A stretch of DNA of 64,000 nucleotides, taken from JBCCXL01 sp039191605 (lineage in GTDB: Bacteria > Acidobacteriota > Thermoanaerobaculia > Multivoradales > JAHZIX01). The stretch lies in NCBI GenBank assembly GCA_039191605.1, contig JBCCXL010000001.1, forward strand, positions 575,035 to 639,034, given 5' to 3'. A model generated the notes under the pieces. That model had not been told where the DNA came from and did not search any database. It saw only the letters and a program-made list of their open reading frames with translations. The position numbers and the translations under genes were made by a program. Positions 15,763-24,355 of the stretch are shown one piece after another; position 1 is the stretch's first letter; the number at the start of each line of letters is the position of its first letter.

Positions 15763-16965
15763 ATGGCCCCGGTCTGCACCCTCGATGACCTCGATCTGAC
15801 GAGTCTGCAAGGAGTTCGCGTCTTCGTTCGAGTGGATTTCAATGTTCCCATCGATGAGAACGGGACGGTTACCGATGACACTCGGCTTACGGAAGCGCTG
15901 CCAACCCTTCAGGAGCTGCGCCAGGCCGGGGCGCGCTTGATCCTCGCGTCTCACCGCGGGCGCCCCAAGGGCAAGCCGAACCCCGAGCTCTCGCTAGCGC
16001 CGGTGGCGAAGCGTCTCGGCGAGCTTCTGGGGGCCCCGGTGCCCTTCGCCACCGACTGTGTCGGGCCTGCGGCGGAGGAGCTGGCGGGATCTTTGGGGGA
16101 CGGCGACGTCGGGCTGCTGGAGAACCTTCGCTTTCATGCCGGAGAAAAGGCCAACGACGAGGACTTCGGCGATGCGTTGGCGAGTCTCGCGGACGTTTTC
16201 GTCAGCGATGCCTTCGGATCCGCCCATCGTGCTCACGCCTCGGTGGTGGGCGTTCCTCAACGCCTGGCCCGCAAGGCCGCCGGTCGCCTGATGGTGCGAG
16301 AGGTCGAGGCCCTGGGTCATTTGCTGGGGGAGCCGAAGCGGCCTTTCGCGGCGATTCTCGGGGGCGCCAAGATCAGCGGCAAGATCGACACCCTCGACAA
16401 TCTGCTGGAGCGTCTCGACGTGCTCCTGGTGGGGGGCGGCATGGCCAACACTTTCCTCGCTGCCCAGGGCCACGATCTTGCCAACTCCCTGGTGGAGGCC
16501 GACCGAGTGGAGCTCGCCGCAAGCATTCTGCACCGGGCGCAGGAGGCCGAGACCCAGGTGCTGCTGCCGCTGGATGTGGTGGTGACCGACGACCTGTCGA
16601 ATCCTCAGCGCATCGAGACCGTCGCGGTGGAGGCGATTCCTGCCGGGACCGCCGCGGTCGATATCGGTCCGGCGACCCGGGAGGTCTTCGGGACCGCGCT
16701 CTCGCAGGTGGCCACGGTATTTTGGAATGGCCCCCAGGGGGTCTTCGAGGTTCCGCCCTTCGATGCCGGTACCGTCGCCGTAGCCCAGGCTTTTGCCGCA
16801 AGCAGCGCCTATAAGGTGATCGGCGGCGGCGAGACGGTGGCCGCTGTGCACCGCGCCGGGGCGGCGGAGAGCGTCAATCACATCTCGACCGGCGGCGGAG
16901 CTTCCCTGGAGCTTCTGGCGGGCAAGACCCTGCCGGGCGTTGAGATTTTGGAGGTGAAGTCATGA
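15763..16965 (+). CDS. pgk: Phosphoglycerate kinase
   Basis: 400 residues from the ATG at 15763, which has AAGGAG 6 bases upstream; a TTG at 15733 is open but has no ribosome site. It transfers phosphate from 1,3-bisphosphoglycerate to ADP. Signatures are VRVDFNVPIDENG, ASHRGRPKG, LENLRFHAGE, SDAFGSAHRAHASVVG, ILGGAKISGKIDTL, WNGPQGVFEVPPF and ISTGGGASLELLAG, the last near the nucleotide site. Length is normal. It is second in the glycolytic operon and overlaps tpiA by 4 bp. Confidence 0.97.
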   Translation: MAPVCTLDDLDLTSLQGVRVFVRVDFNVPIDENGTVTDDTRLTEALPTLQELRQAGARLILASHRGRPKGKPNPELSLAPVAKRLGELLGAPVPFATDCVGPAAEELAGSLGDGDVGLLENLRFHAGEKANDEDFGDALASLADVFVSDAFGSAHRAHASVVGVPQRLARKAAGRLMVREVEALGHLLGEPKRPFAAILGGAKISGKIDTLDNLLERLDVLLVGGGMANTFLAAQGHDLANSLVEADRVELAASILHRAQEAETQVLLPLDVVVTDDLSNPQRIETVAVEAIPAGTAAVDIGPATREVFGTALSQVATVFWNGPQGVFEVPPFDAGTVAVAQAFAASSAYKVIGGGETVAAVHRAGAAESVNHISTGGGASLELLAGKTLPGVEILEVKS

Positions 16966-17756
16966 GTCGTCGACCGCTGGTGGCAGCGAATTGGAAGATG
17001 AATAAAGTTCGCTCCGAGGCCCGGGAGTGGTGCCTCGGCCTTCGACAGGGCCTGGAGGAGGTTTCCTCGGAACGCGACGCTGCCTCCCTGCCGGAGATTT
17101 TGCTCTGCGCCGGCCCCACCCTGCTCACCACGGTGGCGGAGGGGCTCGCCGGCTCATCCATCTCCTGGGGTGGACAGGATCTCCATGTGGAGAGCTCGGG
17201 GGCCTTCACCGGCGATATTTCCGCGGCGCAGCTGACGGACGTCGGCTGCGCCTGGGTGCTTTGTGGCCACAGCGAGCGGCGGCGAGACCATGGTGAGCAG
17301 GATGAGCTGGTGGGCCACAAGGCCGCCGCCGCGCGAGCCGGCGGCCTACGTCCGGTGGTGTGCATCGGCGAGGGTCTCGAAGAGCGGCGCTCCGGAAGGG
17401 CTCTCGAAGTGCTCGACCAGCAGCTCACCACCGCCTATCGCAGCGCGCTGGACCAGCTCGAGGTCTCGAGTCTGCCCGCTACCGATTGGGTGTTGGCCTA
17501 TGAGCCGGTGTGGGCTATTGGCACCGGAGAAACGGCGACTCCAGAAATCGCCCAGCAAGCCCATCGATCGCTGCGCCAGCGTCTTCAAGCCCTCGGCGGT
17601 GAAGAGCTCGCGCAGCACCTGAGAATTCTCTACGGGGGCTCGGTCAAGCCCGGCAATGCCGCCGAGCTGATGGCCCAGCCGGACGTCGATGGCTTCCTGG
17701 TAGGGGGCGCAAGTCTTGACCCCGAGAAATTCTGCGCTATCATCGTCAATTCCTGA
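16962..17756 (+). CDS. tpiA: Triosephosphate isomerase
   Basis: 264 residues, cytosolic glycolysis. The substrate-binding lysine is in AANWKMN. The catalytic histidine is in CGHSERR (about residue 104) and the catalytic glutamate in AYEPVWAIGTGETA. The phosphate loop is LYGGSVKPGNA and the C-terminus ends GFLVGGASLDP. The start ATG overlaps the pgk stop by 4 bp, so pgk and tpiA are translationally coupled. Nothing unusual in the sequence. Confidence 0.97.
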   Translation: MSRRPLVAANWKMNKVRSEAREWCLGLRQGLEEVSSERDAASLPEILLCAGPTLLTTVAEGLAGSSISWGGQDLHVESSGAFTGDISAAQLTDVGCAWVLCGHSERRRDHGEQDELVGHKAAAARAGGLRPVVCIGEGLEERRSGRALEVLDQQLTTAYRSALDQLEVSSLPATDWVLAYEPVWAIGTGETATPEIAQQAHRSLRQRLQALGGEELAQHLRILYGGSVKPGNAAELMAQPDVDGFLVGGASLDPEKFCAIIVNS

Positions 17757-17838
17757 TCTGCCAGGGGGTAGGGCCGGTATGTCGGCAGATCGGCTCGCAC
17801 CCTGAAGCGCCGCAGCGCACCCGAGGAGATATCGCACC

Positions 17839-18354
17839 GTGCTTTACGTCATCTACGCTATCCACGTCATCGTCTGCATCTTTTTGATCATGGTCGTGCT
17901 CCTGCAGCGCGGCAAGGGCGCCGACCTCTCCGTCTTTGGTGGTGGTAGCACCCAGGCCGCGTTCGGCGCTCGCGGTACGGCGACCCTTCTGCACAAGCTG
18001 ACGGTGACCTTCTTCATCATCTTCATCCTCACCACCATGACCATCGCTTATCTGCAGGGAGCCCGCTCCGATCGTAGCGTGGTCGATGGTTTGGACGAGG
18101 GGAATGCGGTTGCGGCGGAGGCTGAGGGCGAGCAAGCTCCGGCAGAAGCCGGGGACGGGGAAGCTGAGGACGATGCTGCTGCTGCCGATGATGCCGCTGC
18201 GGACACCGCAGAAGGTGAGGCTACCGAGAGCACGGATGCTACCGAGCCGGCCGCAGGCGATGCCGCTAGCGGAGATGACGGGGCGGCCGCTGCACCGGAA
18301 GGGGATACAGCGACGGACTCTGGGGATTCCAGCGCCGAAGCATCGGACGGCTGA
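17839..18354 (+). CDS. secG: Preprotein translocase subunit SecG with long acidic tail
   Basis: 171 residues starting at GTG with GAGGAG upstream. The first 75 residues are a normal SecG: helix one (VIYAIHVIVCIFLIMVVLLQ), the RGKGADLSVFGGGST cytoplasmic loop and helix two (FFIIFILTTMTIAYLQ). SecG assists SecYE in export. Family members end soon after helix two, but here about 100 residues of Ala, Glu, Asp, Gly and Ser follow and should be disordered outside the membrane. A location directly after tpiA is common in bacteria. Confidence 0.92.
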   Translation: MLYVIYAIHVIVCIFLIMVVLLQRGKGADLSVFGGGSTQAAFGARGTATLLHKLTVTFFIIFILTTMTIAYLQGARSDRSVVDGLDEGNAVAAEAEGEQAPAEAGDGEAEDDAAAADDAAADTAEGEATESTDATEPAAGDAASGDDGAAAAPEGDTATDSGDSSAEASDG

Positions 18355-18411
18355 TCCACTTCTCACGCGAAAAGATTCAACCTTTGTTGGTCTAGATAGG
18401 GGCAACAAGAG

Positions 18412-18440
18412 AAGACAAAGATCGAGCGGGCTGCTAGAAT
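18412..18440 (+). promoter_or_regulatory. Probable promoter of tRNA-Leu
   Basis: TAGAAT (18435-18440) lies 13 bases upstream of the tRNA, with AAGACA 17 bp further upstream. Confidence 0.4.
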
Positions 18441-18453
18441 CCCGCTCCACCAC

Positions 18454-18540
18454 GCCGAAGTGGCGGAATTGGTAGACGCGCACGGTTGAGGGCCGTGTGG
18501 AGTAAAATCCGTGCCGGTTCGAGTCCGGCCTTCGGCACCA
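18454..18540 (+). tRNA. tRNA-Leu (anticodon GAG)
   Basis: An 87-base class II tRNA with a long variable arm (TGGAGTAAAATCC). The acceptor stem GCCGAAG pairs with CTTCGGC, and CCA is encoded at 18538-18540. The anticodon stem CACGG/CCGTG closes the loop TTGAGGG, giving GAG, which reads CUC and CUU. The T-loop is GGTTCGAGTCC. Confidence 0.96.
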
Positions 18541-18577
18541 TTCATCTCTTGGTCTCATGCCCGATCGATACCGTTCC

Positions 18578-18636
18578 ACCCAGGGGCACTGTTACCAGGG
18601 GCGCTGTGACCAGGAGCGCTGTGACCAGGGGCAGCC
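18578..18636. repeat. 15-bp tandem repeat, about four units
   Basis: ACCAGGGGCGCTGTG (18594-18608) is followed by ACCAGGAGCGCTGTG (18609-18623), with a variant before (ACCCAGGGGCACTGTT) and a truncated unit after. It is non-coding, between tRNA-Leu and its terminator. Confidence 0.75.
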
Positions 18637-18684
18637 AGAGAGATTCGAATCGCGGCTCTATCAGCGGCCGATGATTCCCGCGCA

Positions 18685-18724
18685 ACGCCGCCGCTACTCC
18701 AGCGGGCGGCGTTTTCGCTTTTTT
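18685..18724 (+). terminator. Rho-independent terminator
   Basis: ACGCCGCCGCT and AGCGGGCGGCGT form an 11-bp stem with one bulge and a 5-base loop, followed by TTTCGCTTTTTT. It probably ends the tRNA-Leu transcript. Confidence 0.75.
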
Positions 18725-18786
18725 GGGCTGGCCCTTCCTGGGCTGCGCTTGAGAGCGTGGAGTGAATTGGGCGGAGGGCTTGATCA

Positions 18787-19437
18787 ATGACCCTTCGTCC
18801 GCTGGTTGGAGTGGCTCTTGCTGGGGGGCAATCCCGTCGCCTAGGGCGAGACAAGGCGATGCTTCCGGCGAGCTCCCACCAAAGCTTTGCCGAGCGCGCG
18901 GTCAGCTTGCTGCAAGAGGTGGCGGAAATCGTCGTGGTAGCGGACGGAGGTCGCCAGCGAGTGGCCGGCGTGCCGAGCCTTCGGGATGCGCCGGGGGCCG
19001 CAGGCCCTGCGGCGGGACTGCTCGCCGCGGCGCAGGCCTACCCCGGGCAGCCTCTCTTGGTGTTGGCCTGTGATCTACCGGCAGTGAGCCCCGAGCTGCT
19101 GCGGGAGCTGGCGCATCGGGAGGTAGCGGCGGACCTCTTCCTGCCCCGCTGGCATTCGCGGGAGGGAAGGGAACGGCTCGAGCCCCTCTGTGCTCGCTGG
19201 TCGCCGAAGGTGCTGGCGGAGCTCGCCAATAGAGTTCGCGACGGCGCAATGGCCCTCCATCCCCTGGCGCGCACTGGGCAGCTGCACGGGGATAGCAGCA
19301 AGGCTTCGGGCTCGGGCCTGTTGGTGAGTTATCTGGAGGCAGGAGCCCTTGCGGTCCTCGGCTCGCCGGAACAGCTCTTTCTCAACGTCAATCGCGAGAG
19401 CGATTGGCGGCGCTGGCGCCGCGGCCAGGGCACATGA
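18787..19437 (+). CDS. mobA: Molybdenum cofactor guanylyltransferase MobA
   Basis: 216 residues. MobA adds GMP to molybdopterin to give the bis-MGD cofactor. The nucleotide-binding loop is LAGGQSRRLGRDKAML, then RDAPGAAGPAAGLLAA and LACDLPAVSPELL, whose Asp is the metal ligand of the family. The end reads FLNVNRESDW, a close match to the NINTPEDL block. It stands alone after tRNA-Leu; other cofactor genes are not in the window, although a molybdate-type permease (modBC) is at 48.8-50.6 kb. Confidence 0.9.
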   Translation: MTLRPLVGVALAGGQSRRLGRDKAMLPASSHQSFAERAVSLLQEVAEIVVVADGGRQRVAGVPSLRDAPGAAGPAAGLLAAAQAYPGQPLLVLACDLPAVSPELLRELAHREVAADLFLPRWHSREGRERLEPLCARWSPKVLAELANRVRDGAMALHPLARTGQLHGDSSKASGSGLLVSYLEAGALAVLGSPEQLFLNVNRESDWRRWRRGQGT

Positions 19438-19492
19438 TGGTGCTGTCTCTCGATCGGTCGCCTAGCGACCAACTGGCCCGCCCCTGACCCGC

Positions 19493-19879
19493 CTAGCGGC
19501 GAGAGGGGTTTGGAGGGCCTCCCCGCTCGTTCTCGCAGATTTCGCAGGGGCAGAGCTGGCGGAGATATTCGAAATCGTAGATTCCGGTGCCGTGGCCGTC
19601 GGACCACAGCATCGAGAGGGCGTAGCGCCCCACCGGTCGAAGCGACTCCAGCTGCACCGGCCGTCTCGGCGGCTGGAAGTGCAGGGTGCCGCCATGACCC
19701 TGACAGGCGGCGCAGGGGCACCAGCCCCGCAGCTGGTCGTAGGGGTGTTCCCCTTCATGGCCGTCCTGCCACACCAAGCGCAGGATCCGGCGCTCCGGAT
19801 CACGGTGAGCCCCGATCAGTGCCGGTACGGCGCCAGTGCTGGAACTCGTGCCGGAGCTCGGGCTTTGAACCTCGCTCAT
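19493..19879 (-). CDS. DUF971 (GBBH-like) protein
   Basis: 128 residues. Two copies of the family pattern occur: ILRLVWQDGHEGEHPYDQLR with GWCPCAACQ, and ALSMLWSDGHGTGIYDFEYL with QLCPCEICE. DUF971 is found alone or at the N-terminus of gamma-butyrobetaine hydroxylase-like proteins and with Mrp/ApbC iron-sulfur carriers. The CPCxxC motifs may bind metal, though the role is unknown. Its start overlaps yidD by 4 bp, so it is the last gene of a DUF2752-yidD-DUF971 operon. Confidence 0.82.
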   Translation of the reverse strand: MSEVQSPSSGTSSSTGAVPALIGAHRDPERRILRLVWQDGHEGEHPYDQLRGWCPCAACQGHGGTLHFQPPRRPVQLESLRPVGRYALSMLWSDGHGTGIYDFEYLRQLCPCEICENERGGPPNPSRR

Positions 19880-20346
19880 CGAGGCTTCTCCTTGGTCTCT
19901 GGGGAACTCTTCTCCCCTTCATCCACGACAACAGGATCGAAGGTACCAGCTGGCGTCCAGGGGCCGCAACGCAGAATACGCCAGACCGCCATGGGAACGC
20001 CTCGGGCGGTGCCGTGATGGCGAATTGCGTCCTCGCCGTAGTGGCTGCAGGTGGGGGTGAATCGGCAATGAACCCCCATTCCGGGCATGCGCGGAGAGAG
20101 GGTGGCCTGGTAGGCGTCGATAGAGGTCAGCAGGAGCCGAGAGGAGAGTTGATAGCGGGACGGGAGAGCGAGATCTACCGCCAAAAGGAGCAGGGCGATC
20201 CAAAGAATGCGCTTGAGGCGCCGCCGGTGAGCCAGGCTGGCTTCTTTCTTCTGTTCGTTCTCTTCAAGGCATGTCTCTACCGCATTGGCTTTTGGACCGT
20301 CGGTCTCGGAAAGACTCGCTGCGTCTTCAGCTCCCATGGACCACAA
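19876..20346 (-). CDS. yidD: Membrane protein insertion efficiency factor YidD
   Basis: 156 residues. The YidD core covers about residues 68-130: SIDAYQATLSPRMPGMG, CRFTPTCSHYGEDAI, and VWRILRCGPWTPAG. YidD helps YidC insert inner-membrane proteins. Ordinary YidD is about 70-90 residues; here a cytoplasmic N-terminal extension and a membrane helix (about 43-60) come first and an acidic tail last. It overlaps the upstream DUF2752 gene by 20 bp. It is not next to rpmH-rnpA-yidC in this window, the usual location. Confidence 0.88.
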   Translation of the reverse strand: MWSMGAEDAASLSETDGPKANAVETCLEENEQKKEASLAHRRRLKRILWIALLLLAVDLALPSRYQLSSRLLLTSIDAYQATLSPRMPGMGVHCRFTPTCSHYGEDAIRHHGTARGVPMAVWRILRCGPWTPAGTFDPVVVDEGEKSSPETKEKPR

Positions 20347-20740
20347 GATAAACCCAATTCCCTAGAACCGCTAGAGCCAGGGCAATGCGCACTGGCCACG
20401 GCCACTGGATCGGCAGCCGAGGAACGGGGCGTCTGCTGATCACCCAGGCGAGGGATGCCACCCCGCCGACGAGGAAGAGGATCCACGCCACCGTGGCCAG
20501 CGGGCTTACGGCGAAGGCAGCGCCAAAGTCAAAGTGGGCCATGGCGAGGGCGGCGCGGGTGGTTCCGCAGCCGGGGCAGGGGTAGCCGGTGACCAGTTTC
20601 GTTGGGCACCCTGGTAGGCCAGAAGCTAGCCGGGTGGCCCAGGGAGAGAGGGCCAGCGCCGACAGGGCGAAGGCCCCCCAGATGAGGCCGAGCTGGCGGG
20701 CTCCCTTTTGCCTTAAAGCTTCCCGTCGTTGGTCATCCAT
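20327..20740 (-). CDS. DUF2752 membrane protein
   Basis: 137 residues with three membrane segments. The family signature YPCPGCGTTRAALAMAHFDF lies at about 52-71, followed by GAAFAVSPLATVAWI. DUF2752 proteins are small inner-membrane proteins of unknown function with a conserved CPGCGxTR motif that could bind metal. It is first of a three-gene operon (DUF2752, yidD, DUF971). The 20-bp overlap with yidD suggests coupled translation. Confidence 0.87.
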   Translation of the reverse strand: MDDQRREALRQKGARQLGLIWGAFALSALALSPWATRLASGLPGCPTKLVTGYPCPGCGTTRAALAMAHFDFGAAFAVSPLATVAWILFLVGGVASLAWVISRRPVPRLPIQWPWPVRIALALAVLGNWVYLVVHGS

Positions 20741-20893
20741 CGCTCAGGGAGCTCCCATTCGGAATCTTCTGATTGGATCTGAGCGGATGCAGCTCGTTCT
20801 CGAGAGGGTATCCGAGATGGAAGCATCCACCCGGCGGCTCTGACATCCTGAGGGCGATTCCTCCAGGCAGAGCCGCCGGGCCTCAATCGGGTA

Positions 20894-21643
20894 TTAGCCG
20901 CCGCCGCCGGCCGCGGCGGCGAGCCCGGCAATGCTCGCTCCAAAGATCAGGACCGTGCCGACGATGCACACGCAACATACCGTGACCAGCAGAACCACCG
21001 CGAGGATGGCTTTCTGTTCGGTGGTGCGATGCAAGATCGCGAGGCCAAAGACGTAGAAGACCAGTGCCCAGATGGCTGCACCGATGCCACCGATGATGGG
21101 AACGATTTGAGCTAGCTGTGCTGTGGAGGCGAAGGCTACCGTACGCACCGAGCCCTCGAATCCAGCCTCGGACTCGCCGAGTCCACCGACGACCTGCAGC
21201 GCGAGATGGAGCAGGCCGGCTCCGATGAACAGGCCGATGACCGCAAAGATGGGGGTCAGGATCAGTCCTAAGAACCCACCTGCGCCAGAAGCCAAAGCGC
21301 TGTTGGCATCTCCGCCGAAGGGCAGAGTCATGGCAGTGTTCAGCACCGTGCTGTAGACGAAGCCGAAAATACCGCCGATGACCGCGAGGATCACCGCGTA
21401 GAGAATCGGCCCAACGTAATCTCCGGTAGAGGCCGGAGTCCGCTCATAAGCTTCCCGCGGACTGGTGACGAAGAGCTTGACGGTCTCGATCAGAGCGGGG
21501 AAGAAGCCCAGCTGGTCCCGCTGCTCCCAGGGAATCGGAGGCCGGGTGGGACCACCGTAGGGCGGGCCCGGGGGTGGCGGTGGAGCCTGAGCAAAAGCGT
21601 CGTCCGGCGGCGGTGGCGGCGGTGCGAAATTGTCTTCAGCCAT
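20894..21643 (-). CDS. Yip1-family membrane protein
   Basis: 249 residues. A proline-rich N-terminus (residues 1-40, with PPPPPPDD and PPPPPGPP runs) precedes a Yip1 domain with five hydrophobic segments. The entry block LIETVKLFVTSPREAYERTP is typical. Bacterial Yip1 proteins are inner-membrane proteins of unknown role. The gene downstream of its sister DUF4870 protein shares the same proline-rich head, so the two are likely related in function. The C-terminus ends in an Ala/Gly tail. Confidence 0.8.
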   Translation of the reverse strand: MAEDNFAPPPPPPDDAFAQAPPPPPGPPYGGPTRPPIPWEQRDQLGFFPALIETVKLFVTSPREAYERTPASTGDYVGPILYAVILAVIGGIFGFVYSTVLNTAMTLPFGGDANSALASGAGGFLGLILTPIFAVIGLFIGAGLLHLALQVVGGLGESEAGFEGSVRTVAFASTAQLAQIVPIIGGIGAAIWALVFYVFGLAILHRTTEQKAILAVVLLVTVCCVCIVGTVLIFGASIAGLAAAAGGGG

Positions 21644-21700
21644 GAAGTGGCCTCCTTTGAAATGGAGCCAGCGCCGGAGAGCCCCCAGCGCTGGTCACCC

Positions 21701-22306
21701 TCAGAATTGATCGGCGTATTGGCTCAGGCCAGGAATCAGATACCGCTCGCCCTTGGTGGCCTTCACGATGCAAAGGATGGTGAGCACCATCCAGCCGAGG
21801 ACGTAGGGGATATAGAGCAGGAAGGTGATGCAGCCGACAAAGGGAATCATGCTCAGAACGCCGATGAACAGACCGATCACGATGGAGGCGGCGAAGAGCA
21901 GGAGGCCGTTCTTGGCGTGCCACTGCACTTCCTTGTCCTCGGTCTCCACGAGGAAGGGAATCAGCGCCAGGGGGCCGAGGTAGGCCAGGACCAGCATCAG
22001 AGTGTTGTCGCTGCGGGCGCCGGCCCCGCCGCCGGGGGGTGGCCCCGGAGGAGGAGGCGTTGCGCCAGCGGGGGCGACGGGTGGTGGTGGCGGTGGCCCC
22101 GCGTCCGCCGGGGGCGGGGGCGGAGCGGCCTGGGTGGCCGGGGGTGGAGGTGGTGGTGCCGCCGCGGCGGCACCCTCAGTCGTCTCGTTGGGGGTCTGCT
22201 GATCGGGCTCGTTCGCAGGCGTTGCTCCGTCGGCTCCCAAAGGCTGAGGGGGACCGGGAACGCCAGAATTTTCGGGCGAATCAGACATCGTTAGCCTCCT
22301 AGACAC
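21701..22306 (-). CDS. DUF4870 membrane protein with Pro-rich N-terminus
   Basis: 201 residues. About 90 residues of proline/alanine-rich sequence (several PPPPP runs) lead into a DUF4870/Tic20-like domain: LMLVLAYLGPLALIPFLVE, HAKNGLLLFAASIVIGLFIG, and YIPYVLGWMVLTILCIVKATKGERYLIP. There are three to four membrane helices. Function is unknown. It lies 57 bp upstream of the Yip1-family gene on the same strand, and the two probably form an operon. Confidence 0.82.
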   Translation of the reverse strand: MSRRLTMSDSPENSGVPGPPQPLGADGATPANEPDQQTPNETTEGAAAAAPPPPPPATQAAPPPPPADAGPPPPPPVAPAGATPPPPGPPPGGGAGARSDNTLMLVLAYLGPLALIPFLVETEDKEVQWHAKNGLLLFAASIVIGLFIGVLSMIPFVGCITFLLYIPYVLGWMVLTILCIVKATKGERYLIPGLSQYADQF

Positions 22307-22406
22307 AGAGGTACACGGAAAGGGCTACAGAAAACAGCACTGAAAAGTCAGAATCCGTTTCAGTGTACCCTCTGCCAGGCCCTGGGCTCAACTGCGAGAA
22401 GAGGGA

Positions 22407-23048
22407 CTACGAGGAGCTAGAGTCCTCAGTTTCGCTCTCGAGAGCAGTGAGTCCCAACGCAGCGAGGTGGTTGTGGAGACTGTCGAGGCTTCCCGGGTGT
22501 ACATCCAGGGCGAGGGTGACCCGCTCACCGTAGTTTTCGTCGGCAAGCTCGATCTGCGGCGGCCGCAGGCAGCGCTTGACGGCACCGAGCTGCTCGTAGG
22601 GTAGCTGGACGACGAGTCGCCGGCGGGGAATGCGGGCAATGCGGGGAGCACCGTGGATCACCAGCCGGGCGGCGTCTCCATAGGCTCGCACTAGGCCCCC
22701 CTTGCCAAGCTTGATGCCGCCAAACCAGCGCACCACCGCCACCAGGGCGTCGGAGAGCTCAGCGCCGCGAAGGGCCTGGAGGATCGGCAGCCCGGCGGTG
22801 CCTCGGGGCTCGCCGTCGTCGCTGAAGCCCTCCTCGGGGCGGGGGCCGATGCGCAGGCCCCAGCAGACGTGATTGGCGCCGTCGTAGCGCTCCCGCAGCT
22901 GACGCAGGATCTGAACGGCGCCTTCTCGATCTTGTACCGGCTCGGCGATGGCCAGGAAGCGGCTGCGGCGCTCCCGCATCTCGTCTTCCCGGTAGGTTGC
23001 GAGGGCGTGGTAGCCCCCGGCGGGAAGGTCGCCGTCCGCGGCGGTCAC
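22407..23048 (-). CDS. YigZ/IMPACT family protein
   Basis: 213 residues. The UPF0029 N-terminal domain has SRFLAIAEPV, NHVCWGLRIG, FSDDGEPRGTAGLPIL and VVRWFGGIKLGKGGLVRAYG. A C-terminal DUF1949 ferredoxin-like domain follows (VQLPYEQLGAVKRCL). YigZ is related to the eukaryotic IMPACT translation regulator; the bacterial role is not settled. The start is GTG and overlaps the bshA stop (GTGA), so it is read as the last gene after bshA. Confidence 0.9.
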   Translation of the reverse strand: MTAADGDLPAGGYHALATYREDEMRERRSRFLAIAEPVQDREGAVQILRQLRERYDGANHVCWGLRIGPRPEEGFSDDGEPRGTAGLPILQALRGAELSDALVAVVRWFGGIKLGKGGLVRAYGDAARLVIHGAPRIARIPRRRLVVQLPYEQLGAVKRCLRPPQIELADENYGERVTLALDVHPGSLDSLHNHLAALGLTALESETEDSSSS

Positions 23049-24190
23049 GGAGCGCTGCCGGCGTCGCGGGCGGCGAGCACTTCCTCGTAAAGGCTGCGGT
23101 AGCGCAGAACGGTGCGGGCCTGATCGAAGCGCTCCACGGCCCCCTCGCGAGCGGCGAGACCGAAGCGGCGGTGGCGCTCGTCGTCCTGCAGCAGGGAAAG
23201 GGCCGCATCGGCCATCCCGTCGACGTCTCCCAGGGGAAGCAGAAAGCCGTCGACGCCGTCCCGCACGACCTCCGGCAGACCACCAACGGCGGTGGCGATC
23301 ACCGGAACCTGGCAGGAGAGAGCTTCCAGGGCGGCGAGGCCGAAGGACTCGGTCTCCGAGGGCAGCAGGAAGAGGTCTGCACCCACCAAAACCTCCTCTA
23401 CCACCGGCAGGTTGCCGGTGAAGGTGATGGCGTGGCAGATCTTGAGGTCACGGCACATCTGCTCCACTCGGCTGCGTTCCGGCCCGTCCCCCACCAGCAA
23501 CAGGCGACTAGGCAACTGCTGGTGGACTCGGGCGAAGACCTGAACCACGTCCTCCACCCGCTTGACCGGGCGGAAGTTGGAAATGTGGACCAGAATGCGC
23601 TCGTCTTCCTGCTGCGCCCAGCATCGAGCTCCGGGTCGATCCTGGAAGCGATCGAAGCGAGTCGGGTCGATGAAGTTGGGGACGACGCGAATCGGCCGCT
23701 GGATCGAGAAACGCTCTCGGGTGGCGCGCTCGAGATCCTTGGAGACGGTGGTTACGGCATCGGATTCCACGATGCCGAAGCGGGTGGTTTCCAAATAGCT
23801 GGGATCGTTGCCCACCAGGGTGATGTCGGTGCCGTGGAGGGTGGTCACCACCGGCAGCGGCTGCGGGGCAAGGATCTCCCGAGCGAGCACCGCAGAGACC
23901 GCATTGGGTACGGCGTAATGGGCGTGGATCAAATCGAGACCCTGGTGTCGCGCAACTTCGACGATCTTGGTTGCCAGGGCGAGGCTATAGGGGGGGTACT
24001 CGAAGAGGGGGTAATGGGGGACGAGAACCTCATGGTAATACAGCCTCGAAGAGCTCAGGGTCAGCCTGGAGGGGGCGTCGTAGCTGATGATGTGTACGTC
24101 GTCGCCGCCGGCGGCGAGGGCCATGGCGAGCTCCGTGGCCACTACGCCAGAGCCGCCGAAGCTGGGGTAACAGCTAATGCCGATTTTCAT
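23045..24190 (-). CDS. bshA: N-acetyl-alpha-D-glucosaminyl L-malate synthase BshA
   Basis: 381 residues, GT4 glycosyltransferase, first step of bacillithiol synthesis: UDP-GlcNAc plus L-malate. The N-terminus IGISCYPSFGGSGVVATELA is diagnostic of BshA, followed by HAHYAVPNAVSA, TTLHGTDITLVGNDPSY, and VVPNFIDPTRF. The C-terminal nucleotide-sugar site is LLPSETESFGLAALEALSC. Length matches the family. It is followed by yigZ (4-bp overlap). A 165-bp spacer with tandem repeats separates it from bshB1 upstream. Confidence 0.95.
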   Translation of the reverse strand: MKIGISCYPSFGGSGVVATELAMALAAGGDDVHIISYDAPSRLTLSSSRLYYHEVLVPHYPLFEYPPYSLALATKIVEVARHQGLDLIHAHYAVPNAVSAVLAREILAPQPLPVVTTLHGTDITLVGNDPSYLETTRFGIVESDAVTTVSKDLERATRERFSIQRPIRVVPNFIDPTRFDRFQDRPGARCWAQQEDERILVHISNFRPVKRVEDVVQVFARVHQQLPSRLLLVGDGPERSRVEQMCRDLKICHAITFTGNLPVVEEVLVGADLFLLPSETESFGLAALEALSCQVPVIATAVGGLPEVVRDGVDGFLLPLGDVDGMADAALSLLQDDERHRRFGLAAREGAVERFDQARTVLRYRSLYEEVLAARDAGSAP

Positions 24191-24251
24191 CCTCTGAACG
24201 CTCCTAGAGTGCTGAAAGTTCGCGGCCGCGATTCCGCGCTGTCGTCACTGC

Positions 24252-24342
24252 GTCGCCAGTTGGTGGGTCGCCAGTTGGTGGGTCGCCCGCGAGGGGCCTA
24301 CGAATCAGAGGCCCGCAAGCCCGAGGTCCGCAAGCCCGAGAT
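24252..24342. repeat. Two 15-bp tandem duplications in the bshB1-bshA spacer
   Basis: GTCGCCAGTTGGTGG occurs twice head to tail (24252-24281) with a partial third. CCGCAAGCCCGAGGT/CCGCAAGCCCGAGAT follow at 24313-24342. Both are non-coding. Confidence 0.8.
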
Positions 24343-24355
24343 ACAGAGGTCCCGA

